From positions 1 through 7,062 of the forward strand of contig JAUPLV010000113.1 of assembly GCA_030836725.1 (NCBI GenBank): DNA of 7,062 nucleotides, in the 5' to 3' direction. The notes under the pieces are model-generated. The model was not told the origin of the DNA, did not search any database, and saw only the letters and a program-made list of their open reading frames with translations. Position numbers and translations under genes: made by a program. Source of the DNA: Pseudomonadota bacterium (GTDB lineage Bacteria > Pseudomonadota > Gammaproteobacteria > Burkholderiales > Thiobacillaceae). Shown one piece after another: positions 4,521 through 7,062 of this stretch (position 1 is the stretch's first letter; each line of letters starts with the position of its first letter).

Positions 4521-6927
4521 AAATATCGATACCGTCGCGCTGTTGAACAGGGTCGATATTGTTTCCGTAATCGACCGCGTCGTGCCGTTGAAAAAGAGCG
4601 GCGCGGAGTACGAGGCCTGCTGCCCGTTCCACACTGAAAGTACGCCGTCGTTCAAGGTGAGCCCTTCCAAGCAGTTTTATAACTGCTTCGGCTGTGGGGC
4701 GCATGGTGACGCGATCAAGTTCGTGCAGGAATATCAGGGGCTGTCGTTCGTCGACGCCTGCAAGGCGCTGGGCGATGGCGAGGTGGTCGACGTCTCTGCA
4801 GCGGTGCGACGCGAGATCGTGCGAGATAAAAAGGAATCGTCCTGGACGCCGATTCTGCCGGCGCCGTCCGATGCGCCTGAGCCGCCGAAAGCGCATGTGG
4901 TGCGCGGCCAGCCTGAGCGGGTGTGGTGTTATCGCGACCAGGCCGGTGCGGCGCTGGGCTATGTGTACCGCTTCAAGACCAGCGCTGGAGGCAAGGAGAC
5001 GCTGCCGCTGGTGTGGTGCCGCCATGCCCAGACTGGCGAGCAGAAGTGGCACTGGATGGCGTTCCCCGAGCCGCGGCCGCTGTATGGCCTGGATCGCTTG
5101 GCGGCGAAGCCGGATGCGACCGTGCTGCTGGTGGAGGGCGAGAAGTGCGCCGACGCTGGGCATGCCGAGTTGCCTGACCTGGCTGTGGTGAGCTGGCCGG
5201 GCGGGGGCAAGGCAGTGAAGAAAGTAGATTGGACCGCGCTGGCTGGCCGCAAGGTGATCCTGTGGGCTGATGCCGACGCCAAGCGTGTGCCGCTGACCAA
5301 AGCGGAAAAGGATGCACTGCCGACACCGGAAGCGGTAATTGAGGCGCAGGCCAATAAACCGCTCTTGCCTGAAGACGGTCAGCCAGGCGTCAAGACGATG
5401 GCGCTGGCCGCCGAACTGCTGCACGTGCAAGGCTGCAAGCTGTGGTCGGTGAATATCCCGGCCCCCGGTGAAAAGGCGGACGGTTGGGACATCGCCGACG
5501 CGATCGAAGAAGGCCTGACCGGCGAGGCACTTGCCGCTTTTATCCGGGGCAATATCTCGCTCCACGCGGTAGCCGGGGTGGGGGGAGAATCTCTTCAGCC
5601 AAATTCTGATGGCGGCATTTCCCCCCCTGTGTCGGCTGGCGCGGGCGGCGGGGCTGATGACAATGGACCATCGTGGCGCACGCTGCTGATGCGCAAGGAT
5701 GACCGGCTTATCGACTGCCGCGAGAACGTTTATCTGATGCTGAAGCACCATCCGGCGTGGGCTGGGGTGCTGTGGGCAGATGAGTTTGCCCGCAAGATCG
5801 TGAAGCGCAAGCCTGCGCCGTGGGATAACAGGCATGGCTTCGTTTCAGGAGAACAATGGGGCGAAGACGACGATCTACGCCTGGGCCTGTGGTTCGCTCA
5901 GCATGAGCGGCTGCTGGTGCGCAGCCCTGACGTGCTGGCGGCGTCGGTGGGCTGGGCAGCGAGGGAGTCGCGCTGTCACCCGGTGCGGGAATATCTGGAC
6001 TCTCTGTCATGGGACGGTCGAGAGCGCACCAGCGACTGGCTGACCGATTACCTGGGCGTGAAAAAGACCGCATACACGACGCTGGCGGGGCGGCTGTTCC
6101 TGATCGGCATGGTGGCCCGCATCTATAAACCGGGCTGCCAGATGCGCTCGATGCCGATCCTTGAGGGCGTGCAGTTCCGTGGCAAGTCGACGGCGTTGCG
6201 GATTCTGGGTGGCCAGTGGTTCGGTGATACGCCGCTCGACCTCAACAACAAGGATGCCTATCAGCTGATTCAGGGCCGCTGGCTGTATGAGGTGGCGGAA
6301 CTTGATGCGTTCTCCCGCGCAGAGTCGACGCGCATCAAGGCATTCATATCGAGCCAGGAAGACCGCTTCCGGGCACCGTATGACCGCGCGCCGCGCGAAT
6401 GGCCGCGCCATACGGTGTTTTTCGGCACCACCAATCAAGACGAATATTTCAAGGACCAGACCGGCAATACGCGCTATTGGCCGTTGCGTGCCGAGGAGTC
6501 CGATCACATAAACCTGGATGGCCTGTATGGCGCACGTGACCAGCTGTTTGCTGAGGCGGTGGCGATGTTCAGGCGTGGCGATCGCTGGCACCCGACACGG
6601 GAAGAACAGCATCGTCTATTCGAGCCCGAGCAGGCCGACCGCGAGATTGCCGACCCATGGCAGGCCATGATCGCCAAGTGGTTGAGAGGGACGCTGGAGA
6701 ACAAGGTGAAGGTGACTGACATCCTCACCGACTGCCTGAAGATCGAGGCGGGAAAGATCGATTCATCGCGCCAGATGAGTACGCGCATCGGCATTGCGAT
6801 GAAGCGCCTGGGCTGGCACAAAAAACGCGAGACAGGCGGCGACCGTGAGTATTACTACCTGCGGCCGGACGGCGAGCGTGGCGGCGCTGAGAGTGCAGCG
6901 GAAGGGGGCGGCCATGTCCCGCTTTGA
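4513..6927 (+). CDS. Primase-helicase: CHC2 zinc finger, TOPRIM and VapE/VirE helicase
   Basis: This 804-aa replication protein should prime and unwind DNA for copying the excised element. The N-terminus is a DnaG-type CHC2 zinc finger (about 20-80) with ligands C37, H40, C58 and C61 (CCPFH, FNCFGCG-like YNCFGCGAHGD). A TOPRIM-like domain follows, with LLVEGEK (E208) and WADAD (D253, D255). The helix expected after that motif comes only at GQPGVKTMALAAELL, after an inserted segment of some 35 residues. A glycine/proline-rich linker spans about 355-390. The C-terminal VapE/VirE superfamily 3-like ATPase has a Walker A motif, GVQFRGKS (552-559, K558), an acidic Walker B-like motif, YEVAELD (E593, E596, D598), and sensor GTTN (N641). 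A charged C-terminal domain ends the protein. GTG 4513 is chosen because AGGAG (4498-4502) lies 10 bases upstream; the open frame to 4378 only overlaps the previous gene. Confidence 0.93.
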   Translation: MVENIDTVALLNRVDIVSVIDRVVPLKKSGAEYEACCPFHTESTPSFKVSPSKQFYNCFGCGAHGDAIKFVQEYQGLSFVDACKALGDGEVVDVSAAVRREIVRDKKESSWTPILPAPSDAPEPPKAHVVRGQPERVWCYRDQAGAALGYVYRFKTSAGGKETLPLVWCRHAQTGEQKWHWMAFPEPRPLYGLDRLAAKPDATVLLVEGEKCADAGHAELPDLAVVSWPGGGKAVKKVDWTALAGRKVILWADADAKRVPLTKAEKDALPTPEAVIEAQANKPLLPEDGQPGVKTMALAAELLHVQGCKLWSVNIPAPGEKADGWDIADAIEEGLTGEALAAFIRGNISLHAVAGVGGESLQPNSDGGISPPVSAGAGGGADDNGPSWRTLLMRKDDRLIDCRENVYLMLKHHPAWAGVLWADEFARKIVKRKPAPWDNRHGFVSGEQWGEDDDLRLGLWFAQHERLLVRSPDVLAASVGWAARESRCHPVREYLDSLSWDGRERTSDWLTDYLGVKKTAYTTLAGRLFLIGMVARIYKPGCQMRSMPILEGVQFRGKSTALRILGGQWFGDTPLDLNNKDAYQLIQGRWLYEVAELDAFSRAESTRIKAFISSQEDRFRAPYDRAPREWPRHTVFFGTTNQDEYFKDQTGNTRYWPLRAEESDHINLDGLYGARDQLFAEAVAMFRRGDRWHPTREEQHRLFEPEQADREIADPWQAMIAKWLRGTLENKVKVTDILTDCLKIEAGKIDSSRQMSTRIGIAMKRLGWHKKRETGGDREYYYLRPDGERGGAESAAEGGGHVPL

Positions 6928-7062
6928 CCAGGGATCGGTGCGTTTCGTCCAACCTAAGGTTGGACGTGCAGGAAAAGGTCAGACGGCTAAAACCCGCATG
7001 GATAGTGCATCCGTCCAACCTCCCAACCTCGTCCTACCTACTTTCAACACTCCCACACGGGC
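6914..7062 (+). CDS. Start of a hypothetical protein, cut by the window end
   Basis: ATG 6914 opens a frame with no stop through the last base, giving 49 residues. It overlaps the primase-helicase end by 14 bases, and GGAAGGGGG (6900-6908) lies 5 bases upstream as a ribosome binding site. The start is MSRFDQGSVRFVQPKVGRAG, and the later part is rich in P, N and T. The composition looks driven by the CGTCCAACCT repeats beneath it rather than by a folded domain. I cannot assign a function. Confidence 0.5.
   Translation, partial: MSRFDQGSVRFVQPKVGRAGKGQTAKTRMDSASVQPPNLVLPTFNTPTR
6946..7039 (+). repeat. CGTCCAACCT iteron-like cluster after the primase-helicase
   Basis: CGTCCAACCT (6946-6955) and its exact inverse AGGTTGGACG (6957-6966) form a perfect 10-bp palindrome around one A. 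The same 10-mer recurs at 7012-7021, a shortened CCCAACCT follows at 7022-7029, and CGTCCTACCT (one mismatch) is at 7030-7039. Clustered short repeats next to a primase-helicase gene are a usual arrangement for the replication origins of satellites and phages. The array may continue past the window end. Confidence 0.6.

Noticed and set aside
4480..5835. 451-codon open frame on the - strand opposite the primase-helicase
   Set aside because: The + strand frame carries clear zinc-finger, TOPRIM and helicase motifs. The antisense protein is rich in R, H and P with no motif.
6946..7039. CRISPR array
   Set aside because: The repeats are 10 bp, partly inverted and unevenly spaced, with no spacer structure or cas gene.

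Overview
The window looks like the left end of a mobile island inserted at the 3' end of the tmRNA gene of a GC-rich proteobacterium. The conserved tmRNA tail and an encoded CCA suggest the gamma or beta class; I cannot name a genus. Every supported gene lies on the + strand. The order is ssrA 3' end, tyrosine integrase, a block of unrecognised genes, an AlpA-type regulator, two very small genes, and a primase-helicase. This resembles P4-like or PICI-like phage satellites and related integrative islands. I see no capsid, tail, terminase, conjugation or antitoxin gene, but the right end of the element is outside the window.

Bases 1-126 are the 3' end of ssrA, followed by an intrinsic terminator. 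Bases 176-323 form a dense control and recombination region. They hold three CCGAA repeats set exactly 10 bp apart, an extended -10 element, and several ATGTGGG repeats running into the integrase start. These are good candidates for integrase arm-type binding sites overlapping the integrase promoter. The integrase (324-1604) belongs to the DUF4102/P4 type and keeps all its catalytic residues.

After a 168-base gap with a strong hairpin, four genes of unknown function (70, about 224, 112 and 298 aa) run from 1773 to 3880. Their junctions overlap by 4 or 8 bases, so they are probably translationally coupled. The second carries a 24-bp tandem duplication that doubles its ribosome binding site and start codon. 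Sampled GC falls in the fourth gene, which suggests cargo of separate origin.

A second coupled run starts at 3990. It contains the AlpA-like regulator, a 24-codon very basic micro-ORF, a 63-aa protein, and an 804-aa protein with DnaG-type zinc finger, TOPRIM and VapE/VirE helicase modules. A further gene starts at 6914 and leaves the window. Its first codons contain a cluster of CGTCCAACCT repeats that could be replication iterons recognised by the primase-helicase.

My reading is that integrase and AlpA-like protein control integration and excision, the primase-helicase replicates the excised element, and the 1773-3880 genes are accessory. The last point is inference from position only.
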